A stretch of DNA of 25,053 nucleotides, taken from SBBG01 sp033717875. Its GTDB lineage: Bacteria; Pseudomonadota; Gammaproteobacteria; Ga0077554; Ga007554. The notes under the pieces were generated by a model, which did no database searches, was not told the DNA's origin, and saw only the letters and a program-made list of their open reading frames with translations. Positions 7,326 to 16,404 of the stretch are shown here, piece after piece. Position numbers and translations under genes: made by a program. Each line of letters starts with the position of its first letter. Positions within the stretch are counted from its first letter, which is position 1. The stretch spans positions 1 through 25,053 of the forward strand of contig JADDKJ010000045.1 in NCBI GenBank assembly GCA_033717875.1, given 5' to 3'.

Positions 7326-10166
7326 ATGACTTCAGAACTTCAGTACATGGTTGCCGAATGTGGCAGCAGGCGTCAAGTCTCCCTCCCGCGCCCCGCCAAA
7401 GTGAAACGCCGTGCATTATGCGCTCTCTGCGCCTGGCTGCTGGCGTTTGTGGTGTGCACGCCCGCCCACGCGCAAAATCCCAGCATCGCCTTCTTTTACG
7501 GCCAGGCCGCGCCGCTGGATTTGCTGGCGCACTTCGATCAGGTGGTGGTTCAACCGGAGCATATCGACAAACTCGCCGTTCTGCAAAAAGATGGCGTGGA
7601 GGTGTTCGCCTACCTCAGCGTCGGCGAGGCGGAGCGCTTCCGCGCCGGGTACCGCGCGCTGGACAAACGCTGGTTCCTAGGCACGAACCGGGGCTGGAAC
7701 AGCGACATCGTCGATCTGACCCAGCGCGGCTGGCGCGACCACCTGATCGAACAACGCATGGCCGCGCTGTGGACACAAGGCTACCGGGGCTTCTTTCTCG
7801 ACACCCTGGACAGCTACCAGGCCGTGGTCAAGGATCCGGTCGGACAGGCGGCGCAGACGCGCGCGCTTGCGGAGTTGATCCGCGCCATGCACCGGCGTTT
7901 CCCCGGCGTGAGACTACTGCTCAATCGGGGATTCGAAGTGCTACCGGAAGTCGCCCCGCTGGCGGCGGGCGTGGTGGCCGAGTCGCTGTTCCAAGGCTGG
8001 GATCCAATGGGCAAACGCTATGTGGAGATCAGCGAACGGGATCGGGCCTGGCTGTTGGGGCGCCTGCAAGAGGCGCGCGACCGTTACCGCTTGCCGGTGA
8101 CGGTGATCGATTACCTGCCGCCACGCCAGCGCGACCTGGCGCGGCAGACGGCACGCCGCATCATTGATCTCGGATTCACGCCGTGGATCGCCAACCCGGA
8201 ACTCGATTATCTAGGCGTGGGCGCCATCGAGGCAATGCCTCGGCGGGTATTGATGCTCTACGACAGCCAGGAACAGCCGGGGTTGGCCTATTCCTCCGCG
8301 CTCCGTTTTTTGGCGATGCCGCTGGAACATCTGGGTTACGCCGTGGACTATCTGGATGCGCGGGAACCGCTGCCGGAGCATGTGTTGACCGGACGTTACG
8401 CGGGCATCGCAAGCTGGTTCACCGATGACGAACTCCCCGACCCTGGCCGTTACAGCCGCTGGCTGCAACGGCAGATCGACGCGGGCATGAAAGTCGCCAT
8501 CGTCGGCCATCTCGGCATCCCGCCCGACAAGGCGCTAATGAAGCAACTGGGATGGGAACCGGCGGCATCCACCCTCCGCCCACCGCTGACTATCGCCTTC
8601 TCCGATGCCATGACCGGCTTCGAGGCGCCGGCAACGCCTCGCAACCGCGAATCGCAACCCTGGCGCATCGCCGCACAAAACGCGGTGCGGCATCTCAGTC
8701 TTACCGATGCGGCAGGCAACCGCATCGACCCGATCTTCACCGCGCCGTGGGGCGGGGCGGCGCTGGATCCTTATGTGCAAGCGACCGGCTTTGAAGACAG
8801 CCGGCGCTGGATCATCGACCCCTTCGCCTTTCTGCGCCGGGCACTGCAACTGCCCGCCATGCCGGTCGCCGATCTGACCACCGAAAACGGCCGCCGCCTG
8901 CTCATGGCGCACATCGACGGCGACGGCTTTCTGAACCGCGCCGAAATGCCCGGCACGCCGTTCTCGGCGCAGGTGATCCTCGACAAGATACTCAAAGTAT
9001 ATCGGTTGCCAACCACAGTGTCCGTCATCGAGGGCGAGGTGGGGCCGCGGGGATTGTATCCCGAGCTGTCACCCCAGCTTGAGCCCATCGCCAGAGAGAT
9101 ATTCCGCCTGCCTCATGTGGAGATCGCCAGCCATTCTTACAGCCATCCCTTCTACTGGCACAAGGCGGAACAGGGCGAAGGGGAGAATGGTGAATATCAT
9201 CTCAACATTCCCGGCTACAAATTCGATTTGCACCGCGAGATCGCAGGCTCGGTGGATTACATCAACACGCGCCTGGCGCCGCCGGGCAAACAGGTGCGTG
9301 TTTTCTTGTGGAGCGGCGACGCGCTGCCTGGCAAGGATGCACTGGTGATGACCCAGGCGCTGGGACTTGCCAGCCTCAATGGCGGCAACACCATGCTCAC
9401 CATGCAAGCCCCATCGCTGACACAAGCCTACCCGGCGACTCGCCCCGTGGACGACCTGCTCCAGGTGTATGCGCCCATCTCCAATGAAAACACCTATACC
9501 GACCTGTGGCGCAATCCCTTTTACGGCTACCGGCAGGTCATCGACACCTTCCGTCTCACCGATACGCCGCGCCGGCTGAAGCCCATCGGCATCTATTATC
9601 ACTTCTATTCCGGCTCCAAACCGGCATCGCTAAAGATCCTGCAAGAAGTCTACGACTGGGCACTGCGGCAGGAAACCCTGCCGCTATGGGCCAGCGAATA
9701 TACCGCCAAGGTGAACGATTTCGATCGCCTGACACTGGGCCTTCGTAGTGATGGTGGTTGGCGGATCCGGGGATTGGACGCGTTGCGCACGGTGCGCCTC
9801 GATCCGGCGCTGGGCTGGCCCGACATGAATCGCTCCCAGGGTGTCACTGCCGTGCGTGATCTGCCGCAAGGCCGGTATGTCAGCTTCAGCGGCGACAACG
9901 CCGTGCTTTACCTGACGGATCATTCCCCCGCGACGCCTTATATCGAACAGGCCAACGCCCGGTTTGTGGATTGGCGGCGCGAAGGCGATGTCATCCATCT
10001 GCGGCTGCAAGGCCATTCGCCGGTCTACCTGGCGGTGGCGGGCGCGAACAGCTCCTGCACCATTCAATGGCACGGCGGCGAACTACGCGGCACGACGCGC
10101 GGTGGTATCTGGCATTTCAACTTTCCTGTCACCGATACCGGGGAGGCGCGCCTTGCCTGCCGCTAA
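7326..10166 (+). CDS. pelA: PelA: periplasmic Pel polysaccharide deacetylase/glycoside hydrolase
   Basis: The product is about 946 residues. A signal peptide (hydrophobic core CALCAWLLAFVVCTPAHA, cleavage before Gln) precedes a TIM-barrel glycoside hydrolase domain (about residues 50-310) with acidic residues in GFFLDTLDS and VVAESLFQGWD. A carbohydrate-esterase-like deacetylase domain follows, with HIDGDGF near residue 531 and the HSYSH (HxxxH) metal site near 603-607. PelA partially de-N-acetylates the nascent Pel polymer and can cleave it. The start is uncertain: ATGs at 7326 and 7347 and a GTG at 7401 are all in frame without a clear Shine-Dalgarno. 7401 would give a compact 24-residue signal peptide; 7326 gives a length close to P. 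aeruginosa PelA. The TAA stop coincides with the target duplication of a palindromic element. Confidence 0.95.
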   Translation: MTSELQYMVAECGSRRQVSLPRPAKVKRRALCALCAWLLAFVVCTPAHAQNPSIAFFYGQAAPLDLLAHFDQVVVQPEHIDKLAVLQKDGVEVFAYLSVGEAERFRAGYRALDKRWFLGTNRGWNSDIVDLTQRGWRDHLIEQRMAALWTQGYRGFFLDTLDSYQAVVKDPVGQAAQTRALAELIRAMHRRFPGVRLLLNRGFEVLPEVAPLAAGVVAESLFQGWDPMGKRYVEISERDRAWLLGRLQEARDRYRLPVTVIDYLPPRQRDLARQTARRIIDLGFTPWIANPELDYLGVGAIEAMPRRVLMLYDSQEQPGLAYSSALRFLAMPLEHLGYAVDYLDAREPLPEHVLTGRYAGIASWFTDDELPDPGRYSRWLQRQIDAGMKVAIVGHLGIPPDKALMKQLGWEPAASTLRPPLTIAFSDAMTGFEAPATPRNRESQPWRIAAQNAVRHLSLTDAAGNRIDPIFTAPWGGAALDPYVQATGFEDSRRWIIDPFAFLRRALQLPAMPVADLTTENGRRLLMAHIDGDGFLNRAEMPGTPFSAQVILDKILKVYRLPTTVSVIEGEVGPRGLYPELSPQLEPIAREIFRLPHVEIASHSYSHPFYWHKAEQGEGENGEYHLNIPGYKFDLHREIAGSVDYINTRLAPPGKQVRVFLWSGDALPGKDALVMTQALGLASLNGGNTMLTMQAPSLTQAYPATRPVDDLLQVYAPISNENTYTDLWRNPFYGYRQVIDTFRLTDTPRRLKPIGIYYHFYSGSKPASLKILQEVYDWALRQETLPLWASEYTAKVNDFDRLTLGLRSDGGWRIRGLDALRTVRLDPALGWPDMNRSQGVTAVRDLPQGRYVSFSGDNAVLYLTDHSPATPYIEQANARFVDWRREGDVIHLRLQGHSPVYLAVAGANSSCTIQWHGGELRGTTRGGIWHFNFPVTDTGEARLACR

Positions 10167-10313
10167 GAACCTGTTTGCAAAACGTAGCGAGCGGCCGTCA
10201 GCCGGGGGAAGACGGAGCGCAGGAACCGGAGCATACACGTCAGTATGTGAGGATTCCGAGCACCGCCCGACCCCGGATCACGGACGCGCAGTAGTTTTGC
10301 AAACAGGTTCTAA
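10164..10313. mobile_element. MITE-like palindromic element (144 bp) inserted at the pelA stop codon
   Basis: The element is 10167-10310. Its ends GAACCTGTTTGCAAAAC and GTTTTGCAAACAGGTTC are perfect inverted repeats. Pairing continues imperfectly inward (CCGGGG/CCCCGG arms) to a central CATAC/GTATG pair near 10233-10248. TAA flanks both sides (10164-10166 and 10311-10313), a 3-bp duplication of the TNA type, and the left TAA is the pelA stop codon. Removing the element and one TAA restores a 13-nt pelA-pelB gap. The tip shares the pattern GARCCTGTYTG with the element at 2182-2343, suggesting related (IS5-like) mobilising transposases. It encodes nothing itself. Confidence 0.83.
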
Positions 10314-10326
10314 CCGCCAACGCCTG

Positions 10327-13300
10327 ATGAGCCCCCTCGCCCTCCTGGTGATCTCCAGCGTCGTGATCACCACGCTGGTCGTGCTTTTCCCGCGCAAAGA
10401 CAGCTTCTACAGCGAACAATCCGACGCCCTGTCGATGACCTATCTGCGCGCGATCCTGCAATTCTGGCCCGATGACCATGAAGCACGCCTGCGCCTGGCG
10501 CGGCAACTGAAAACCTTGGGCAGGGCCAGTGAGGCGTTGACCACCATTGAGCCCGAGATCACCCTGCCCGGACCACAGGGTAAACAGGCGCGATTGCTTG
10601 CGCTGGATTTACGCCTCGGCCAGCTCCATGCCTTGCGTGAAGGCGACTCCCTCCGTCAAGCCGCATTGCGGGCGGTGGACGAGTTGCTGGAAAAGGTGTT
10701 GCAAGACGACTTGTCTGCGGCGGAACTCGAACGCATCGCCGAACTCGGCCTGTCGCTGGGACGCCCCGGCCTCGCCGTCAAGATCTACACCCGTCTGGCG
10801 GAGAAAAAAGATGCGGCGCGCCGCTCGGCGTGGCTGGGCAAGGCCGCGCGCTGGGCGCTCGCCAGCCGGCAGCCGGCGCAGGCCGGCCACCTTTACCATC
10901 AAGCTTCCGAGGCCAGCCAGGCGTCTGAGCAGGCCTTTTTTTATGCCTTACAGGCGCTGGATGCGCTGCGCGCCGCCAATCAGGGAAAGGCGGCCCTGCA
11001 ACGGCTGAATGATTACTTGCGACGCTTTCCCAAACATCCCGAACTACTACGCCGCGGCATGGCGCTGGCCCTGGCGCAAAAGGAAACGCTGCAAGCCCGC
11101 GACTTCGGCCGGCAGCTCCTCGCGCTGACACCCAACGACACAAACATCATCGCCCGCCAGCTCGACATGGAACTGGCGGCCGGCAGTGTGACGTCCGATC
11201 CCGATCATGTCCTGGTACTGGCACAACGCCTGGTACACCTGGCCCCGCAACAGGCGCCCCACCGCCAGCGCCTGGCCCAGATAGCGGAATGGACGAAACA
11301 TCCCGCCCTCGCCCTGCCGCAGTGGGCCTGGCTTGCGCACCACGACCCCCAAGGCCCCGCGCTCGATCACGCCTTGCAACTGGCGCGCGGTCTGCACGAC
11401 AACCAGACCCTCATCGACATGCTGGCGCTGCGCAACCGCAGCAGCGCGCTCAGTCAGGACGAAGCCGCCGCGCTGGCTTTCGCCTATGAGCAAGAGGGTA
11501 AACCGGAGGCGGCCACCGCGTTCCTGCGCGGCCATCTGGCGCGCTATCCGACGCAACGTCCCGCCTGGGAACGCCTGGCGAGCTTACAGGAGCGTAGCGG
11601 CGATCCACGCGCCGCCATCGAGACCTGGCGCGAGATCGCGCGCCGCTTCGGGCTGACGACGAACGAGACCGTGCAATTGGCCGCTCTACTGTGGCGTACC
11701 CAGCACCCCGGCGAGGCGCTGGCGTTGTTGCGCGACCACCAGAACAAGGCTGGCGAAAAAGACACGGCTTTCTGGCAACGGATGGGCGAACTGGCCTGGC
11801 GGCAGGAAGCGGACGCCGATGCCCTGCATGCCTACCGCATCCTGTGGCAAACCGCGCCCGATGCGCTGGTGGCGGAGCGCTTGATGAATCTGGAACGCGA
11901 GGCGCAACACACCGGCGAAGCGCTGACTGTAGCGACCAGCGCGTGGCAACGTTTCCGGCAGCCACGATTTTTGCTGTTCGCCATCGACACGGCGAATCAG
12001 AATCATCGTCAAGACAAGCTGACAGAACTGTTCAAACTGGCGGATCAGGCGCAAGACGTTTTCGCCTCCTCGGAGAATTACTGGTTGTTGCGCGCCCAGT
12101 TCGCCGCCGATCGCAAGCAAGCCGATGAAACCGCCGCGGCCTGGCGGCAGGTATTGCGGCTGAACCCTCAATCCAGCCAGGCGCGCGCGGGCCTGCTGTG
12201 GCTGTTCATCGACCACGACAAACCCGGCGAACTCGACCGCGCGTTGGCGCACTGGCAAAACGACGCCGCGAAGGACGAATCGCTGTGGCTGGCCTATGCG
12301 GCGGGTTTGCACAAGCTGGGCAGGCTGAACGAGGCACTGCCATGGTATGCGCGCCAGGCGCGCGCCCGTCCGCAAGACAAAGCCTGGCTGCGCAGCTATG
12401 CCGATGCCCTGGAGCAAGCGGGGCAGGCCGATGCGGCGTGGCGCCTGCGCCGCCATGCCCAGGACAAGGGCGCGAACGGCAGCATCGAGATCACCGAAGA
12501 CACACCTCCGCCCCGTCCCCGTACCGTGGGATTCCCCAACCTCGTTCCCGGCATCGTTGGCCTGGAGTGGCGCAGGCATAACATCGGCGCGCTCGATATC
12601 GACCGCATCGACGCCATGGCGATGATGAACCGCAAACAGTGGGGAGCGGAGCTTCAGCTCGGCCGGCGCGAATTGAGTGCGCCTTCACAGCAACTGGCAC
12701 TCACCGGCAGAAACCATGAACTGGATATCGCCATCGCCGGAAAATACCGTTGGCAAGAGGCACAAACGGAGCTGCGACTGGGCATCAACCAGCGCGATGA
12801 CCGGGATCTGCCCTACGCCCGCTTCACCCTGGATTCGATCTTGCGCGACGATACATCAGGAAGACTCAGTCTGTCGTTGAACGAATTGAGCGAGGAAAGC
12901 GCCGCCTTGCGCGCTAGCGGCGCGCGCGACCGTGTCGGCATGACCCTGTTCTCGAACCTGACACGGCGCGAATACCTCAGCACTACACTGGGATGGCAGC
13001 GCTACCACGATCGCGCCGGCGCGTCGCTGGGCACGGGTTATGGTCTCGATATGGAGCTGGGGCATCGCCTGTGGCTGGGCACACCCGAGTGGCGCCTACG
13101 GTTACAGGGCTCGTGGGTCGATAACCAGTTGAATAGCGCCCTGCCGCCCGGCTTGGCCGCGGTGTTGCCGCCCGGAGCAGGCATCGGCTCGGTGTTGCCG
13201 GATCGCTATGCCACGCTGGGATTGGGTACGACGCTGCAACGCGGCGAACCCGGCTCGCCCTTGTCGCCGCCGCTGTCTCCCGCCTACCTCTTCGATGTCT

Positions 13301-13482
13301 GGGCAGGCGGGCTGTGGCCCGCGCAACGTCTCGCCTACAGCCTGCGGATGGGCGCCGGGATACCAGTTTTCGGCCGCGACGAGCTGAGCCTGAATGCTTT
13401 CTACGCCAACACCCAAGGCGGCTTGCCGGGACAAGCCTGGCAGGGTTTTGCGCTGCGCTATAACCGGCGTTTCGATTGGTAA
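10327..13482 (+). CDS. pelB: PelB: TPR-rich outer-membrane Pel export porin
   Basis: From the ATG at 10327 the product is 1051 residues. An N-terminal membrane helix (LALLVISSVVITTLVVLF) is followed by a long superhelix of TPR-like repeats (about residues 40-700; for example LRLARQLKTLGRASEALT and GLHKLGRLNEALPWYARQA). The C-terminal part is a predicted beta-barrel (about 730-1051) ending in aromatic FALRYNRRFDW with a terminal Trp. PelB anchors in the outer membrane, secretes Pel through the barrel and recruits PelA through its TPRs. It is somewhat shorter than P. aeruginosa PelB (about 1190). The frame stays open upstream through the palindromic element, but homology and the N-terminal helix favour 10327. 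No good Shine-Dalgarno is present, suggesting it was originally coupled to pelA. Confidence 0.93.
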   Translation: MSPLALLVISSVVITTLVVLFPRKDSFYSEQSDALSMTYLRAILQFWPDDHEARLRLARQLKTLGRASEALTTIEPEITLPGPQGKQARLLALDLRLGQLHALREGDSLRQAALRAVDELLEKVLQDDLSAAELERIAELGLSLGRPGLAVKIYTRLAEKKDAARRSAWLGKAARWALASRQPAQAGHLYHQASEASQASEQAFFYALQALDALRAANQGKAALQRLNDYLRRFPKHPELLRRGMALALAQKETLQARDFGRQLLALTPNDTNIIARQLDMELAAGSVTSDPDHVLVLAQRLVHLAPQQAPHRQRLAQIAEWTKHPALALPQWAWLAHHDPQGPALDHALQLARGLHDNQTLIDMLALRNRSSALSQDEAAALAFAYEQEGKPEAATAFLRGHLARYPTQRPAWERLASLQERSGDPRAAIETWREIARRFGLTTNETVQLAALLWRTQHPGEALALLRDHQNKAGEKDTAFWQRMGELAWRQEADADALHAYRILWQTAPDALVAERLMNLEREAQHTGEALTVATSAWQRFRQPRFLLFAIDTANQNHRQDKLTELFKLADQAQDVFASSENYWLLRAQFAADRKQADETAAAWRQVLRLNPQSSQARAGLLWLFIDHDKPGELDRALAHWQNDAAKDESLWLAYAAGLHKLGRLNEALPWYARQARARPQDKAWLRSYADALEQAGQADAAWRLRRHAQDKGANGSIEITEDTPPPRPRTVGFPNLVPGIVGLEWRRHNIGALDIDRIDAMAMMNRKQWGAELQLGRRELSAPSQQLALTGRNHELDIAIAGKYRWQEAQTELRLGINQRDDRDLPYARFTLDSILRDDTSGRLSLSLNELSEESAALRASGARDRVGMTLFSNLTRREYLSTTLGWQRYHDRAGASLGTGYGLDMELGHRLWLGTPEWRLRLQGSWVDNQLNSALPPGLAAVLPPGAGIGSVLPDRYATLGLGTTLQRGEPGSPLSPPLSPAYLFDVWAGGLWPAQRLAYSLRMGAGIPVFGRDELSLNAFYANTQGGLPGQAWQGFALRYNRRFDW

Positions 13483-13523
13483 AGGGCCCTAAAAATGTTG
13501 ATACTTCAGGAGAATCACAAACA

Positions 13524-14063
13524 ATGCGTGTAAAAACGAAGGGAATGCTGCAAAGCCTTTTTCTGATACTCACAACCCTCCTGCTCAACGGCTGCGCCAC
13601 CCAGGAAGTCCACGTCGGCGCACCGCTGGATGTCCGCGCGCGTTGGGCGCTGCTGCCCATCGCCAATCATGCCGAAACCGCGCAGGCCGGCGAACGCGTC
13701 CAGGCCATGCTGATGACCTTGCTGCGCAACCGTGGCGTGACGGAGATACAACCCTCGCCCGAGATTGCCGACAACGAGGGTCTGCCGGAGCTGAACGATC
13801 AGCGCCGCCTCGAGGCGGCGCGCACTTGGGTCAAACAACAAGGCTATACCTACGGGGTGACCGGCAGCGTGGAGGAATGGCGTTACAAGAGCGGCACGGA
13901 CGGCGAACCGGCCGCCGCCGTCAGTCTGCAAGTCATCGACATCGCCACCGGCCAGGTGGTGTGGTCCGCCACCGGCGCGCGCACAGGTTGGGGCCGCGAG
14001 AGCGTGAGCGGCGTGGCGCAAAAACTGCTGAAAGACCTGCTGCACAGCATGCCGTTGAAATAA
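13524..14063 (+). CDS. pelC: PelC: outer-membrane lipoprotein of the Pel exporter
   Basis: The product is 179 residues, close to the usual PelC size. The signal peptide ends in a lipobox LLLNGC with the lipidated cysteine at residue 24. The mature part contains the PelC core, including RWALLPIANHAETAQAGERV and VIDIATGQVVWSATGARTGW. PelC forms a dodecameric funnel on the periplasmic face of the outer membrane that guides cationic Pel to PelB. The ATG at 13524 is preceded by AGGAGA at 13508-13513. It begins 41 nt after pelB and ends 6 nt before pelD. Confidence 0.92.
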   Translation: MRVKTKGMLQSLFLILTTLLLNGCATQEVHVGAPLDVRARWALLPIANHAETAQAGERVQAMLMTLLRNRGVTEIQPSPEIADNEGLPELNDQRRLEAARTWVKQQGYTYGVTGSVEEWRYKSGTDGEPAAAVSLQVIDIATGQVVWSATGARTGWGRESVSGVAQKLLKDLLHSMPLK

Positions 14064-14069
14064 CCCGCC

Positions 14070-15419
14070 ATGCAGATCTTTCCCGAACGCGACACGCTGG
14101 AAATCAGGCCCGCCGTCCCCGCCATCGCCTGGCTGGAAACGCTGGCGGTCACCCTGGCCATGCCGCTGCTGGGTTTATGGCTCTGGCCCGAAGACCCGCT
14201 CTTCATCTACACCGATTTCCCCTGGCTGATCATGGCCCCCTTGCTGGCCGGGCTGCGCTACGGCTTTGTCTATGGTTTCACCAGCGCCTTGCTGCTGATT
14301 CTGACGATCGCCGTCTCCTGGCGCTGGCAATGGTTGCCGATCGTGCACTTTCCCAAGGAATACAGCCTGGGGCTCATGCTCACCGGCATGCTGACAGGCG
14401 AATTCTGCGACATGTGGACGCGCCGGGCGCGCCGCCTGGCGGCCAGCAACGACTATCGCCGCATGCGCATGGATGAGTTCACGCGTGCCTATCACCTGCT
14501 CAAGGTTTCCCATGACCGGCTGGAACACCGCCTCGCCGCCAATACCCAGAGTCTGCGCGAGGCGCTGCACGGCATGCGCCGCCAATTGTTGACGACCGAC
14601 GCCACGGACAACGCCATCCTGTTCGAACAGGGCGATCTGATATTGGGCATCCTCGCCAATTACGGACAGATTCAGGTAGCCTCGCTGTATGAGGTCAACG
14701 GCCGTGCCGAACTGGAACGCCCCGCCGTCGCCAGGCTGGGCGCGGGCCGCCCGCTCGACACCGCCGACCCTCTCATTGCCGAAGCGCTGCGCAGCGGGCA
14801 AATGGCCTGCGTCAACGCGGGAACGAAAGCACCGCACGAGGATGACCGCACGGCATTGCTGGCCGCCATCCCGATCATCGATGTCACAGGACGCATCTGG
14901 GCCATGGTGGCCGTCCACGAAATGCCGTTCGTGGCCTTCCAGGAAGACAACCTCAAATTCCTGGCGGTGATGGGCGGGCACATCGGAGACATCCTGGCCA
15001 ATACCATATCTGGCATGGGCGGGCCGGAGGGGGGCTCGGGAGAGTTCTCGCAACATGTGCGGCGCAGCCTGGAAGATGCCCGCCGCTATCGCCTGCCGGC
15101 GATGCTGGTGGGATTGAGCATCGACATCAAGCGTTCCCCGCCCGACTTGGTGGAACTGATCATGGCAAGACGCCGTGGCCTGGATCAGTTATGGCAGACG
15201 AAACACAGCGGCGGCGCACCGCTGATTTTCCTGCTCATGCCCTTGACTGACAGCCTGGGCCTGGAAGGTTATCTCGCCCGGATGGAGCGCATGCTGCGCG
15301 AGCGTTACGGCTTGCCGCTGGAACTGGCGGGCGTCACCGTCCAGAGCCGGGAGCTGACAGGCAAGGACACGCTCGACGGGGTGATGACCTATATCGACAG
15401 GATCCGCGATGGCCGGTAA
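14070..15419 (+). CDS. pelD: PelD: c-di-GMP receptor of the Pel synthase complex
   Basis: The 449-residue product has four N-terminal membrane helices (about residues 18-112), a short coiled region, a GAF domain (about 165-310) and a degenerate GGDEF domain (about 325-449). The GGDEF active-site motif is absent, but the I-site RxxD is present as Arg369-Gly-Leu-Asp372, with Arg404 and Arg163 also in place. These correspond, at a constant offset of two, to the residues known to bind c-di-GMP in P. aeruginosa PelD (R161, R367, D370, R402; recalled from the literature). Dimeric c-di-GMP binding switches on Pel polymerisation by PelF post-translationally. It overlaps pelE by 11 bp, so it is translationally coupled. 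Confidence 0.94.
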   Translation: MQIFPERDTLEIRPAVPAIAWLETLAVTLAMPLLGLWLWPEDPLFIYTDFPWLIMAPLLAGLRYGFVYGFTSALLLILTIAVSWRWQWLPIVHFPKEYSLGLMLTGMLTGEFCDMWTRRARRLAASNDYRRMRMDEFTRAYHLLKVSHDRLEHRLAANTQSLREALHGMRRQLLTTDATDNAILFEQGDLILGILANYGQIQVASLYEVNGRAELERPAVARLGAGRPLDTADPLIAEALRSGQMACVNAGTKAPHEDDRTALLAAIPIIDVTGRIWAMVAVHEMPFVAFQEDNLKFLAVMGGHIGDILANTISGMGGPEGGSGEFSQHVRRSLEDARRYRLPAMLVGLSIDIKRSPPDLVELIMARRRGLDQLWQTKHSGGAPLIFLLMPLTDSLGLEGYLARMERMLRERYGLPLELAGVTVQSRELTGKDTLDGVMTYIDRIRDGR

Positions 15420-16404
15420 CTGGCTGATCGGCGCCGCGTTGGGACTGGAAGCGGCAAGCTGGGGCGCCGCCTTCTCCTCTCTCCCTCTGAGCTTGCAGGT
15501 GCCTGCCTTCACCGTACCTCATGCCGGCGCCAGCGCGTTGCTCGCCGTGGTGTTGCAACGCCTGCTGCCCGCCCATTACCGCGAACCGCGTCTGGCGGGA
15601 TGGTTTTGCCTGTTCAGCGTGGGTTTTTTCATCCCCTTCCTTGGCGCGCTGGGACTCTTCACCACGACCCTGCTCGCACTGTATTTGCCCAGAAGACGCC
15701 GCCCCGTGCCGTGGCAGACCATCCACATCCCCGGCCTGCCCTACCGGCCGCTGCTCATCGCCCCGCAACCGCTTTATGGGGAAGGTGGCATCGCCGGTGT
15801 GCTGCGCAACGCCGCCGATCCTGACAAGCGTTTGCAAGCGGTGATGGCGACCCGGCAGATGAGCGATGCCGCCGCCATTCCAATCCTACGCCTGGCGCTC
15901 AAGGACTCCACCGACGACGTGCGGCTGCTGGCCTATGCCATGCTATCGGGCAAGGAACAAGCGATCACTGCCCGCATCAAGGAACAGCTTTCACGAGTGG
16001 GTACGGAACAGGATTCGCTGGTGCGGGCACAGATTCATCAGCGTATCGCCACCGATTATTGGGAAATCGCCTACCTCGGCCTCGCCGAGGGCGAAGTGCT
16101 GACACATGCGCTGCACACCGCGCGCCGGCATGCCGAATGGGCGCTGGAAAAACAGCCGGATGGCGCGGGGTTGCATTTTCTGCTGGGACGCATCCTGCTG
16201 CGCCAGGGCCACGTCGCGCAGGCGCATACCGCCTTTGCCCAGGCCCAAACGCTGGGACTGCCGGAAGTGGAACTGCTGCCTTATCTGGCGGAAATCGCGT
16301 TCAGGCAACGGCGCTTTCACGACGTGCGCGCCTTGCTGCGTGGACTCGACCCCCTGGCGCGCACCCATCCCGCGCTATCCGGCGTCGCGGATTACTGGCT
16401 ATGA
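15409..16404 (+). CDS. pelE: PelE: inner-membrane TPR protein of the Pel synthase complex
   Basis: The 331-residue product has hydrophobic segments in its first ~90 residues (for example WLIGAALGLEAASWGAAF and FFIPFLGALGLFTTTLLAL). A cytosolic helical part carries HEAT/TPR-like repeats; DGAGLHFLLGRILLRQGHVA is a clear TPR unit. PelE belongs to the PelDEFG inner-membrane complex and bridges PelD and PelF to the transporter PelG. Its ATG lies inside the end of pelD and its TGA overlaps the pelF ATG (ATGA). Length matches the family (about 330). Confidence 0.92.
   Translation: MAGNWLIGAALGLEAASWGAAFSSLPLSLQVPAFTVPHAGASALLAVVLQRLLPAHYREPRLAGWFCLFSVGFFIPFLGALGLFTTTLLALYLPRRRRPVPWQTIHIPGLPYRPLLIAPQPLYGEGGIAGVLRNAADPDKRLQAVMATRQMSDAAAIPILRLALKDSTDDVRLLAYAMLSGKEQAITARIKEQLSRVGTEQDSLVRAQIHQRIATDYWEIAYLGLAEGEVLTHALHTARRHAEWALEKQPDGAGLHFLLGRILLRQGHVAQAHTAFAQAQTLGLPEVELLPYLAEIAFRQRRFHDVRALLRGLDPLARTHPALSGVADYWL

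Noticed and set aside
10164..10313. Element as a 5' extension of pelB coding sequence
   Set aside because: The pelB frame is open through the element back into pelA, but the sequence is palindromic, lacks family similarity and would precede the natural N-terminal membrane helix.
11686..12579. 297-codon minus-strand open frame, and similar ones at 183-1100 and 14175-15056
   Set aside because: All lie opposite well-supported genes (pelB, mgtE, pelD) and have shadow-frame composition with no motif or ribosome binding site.
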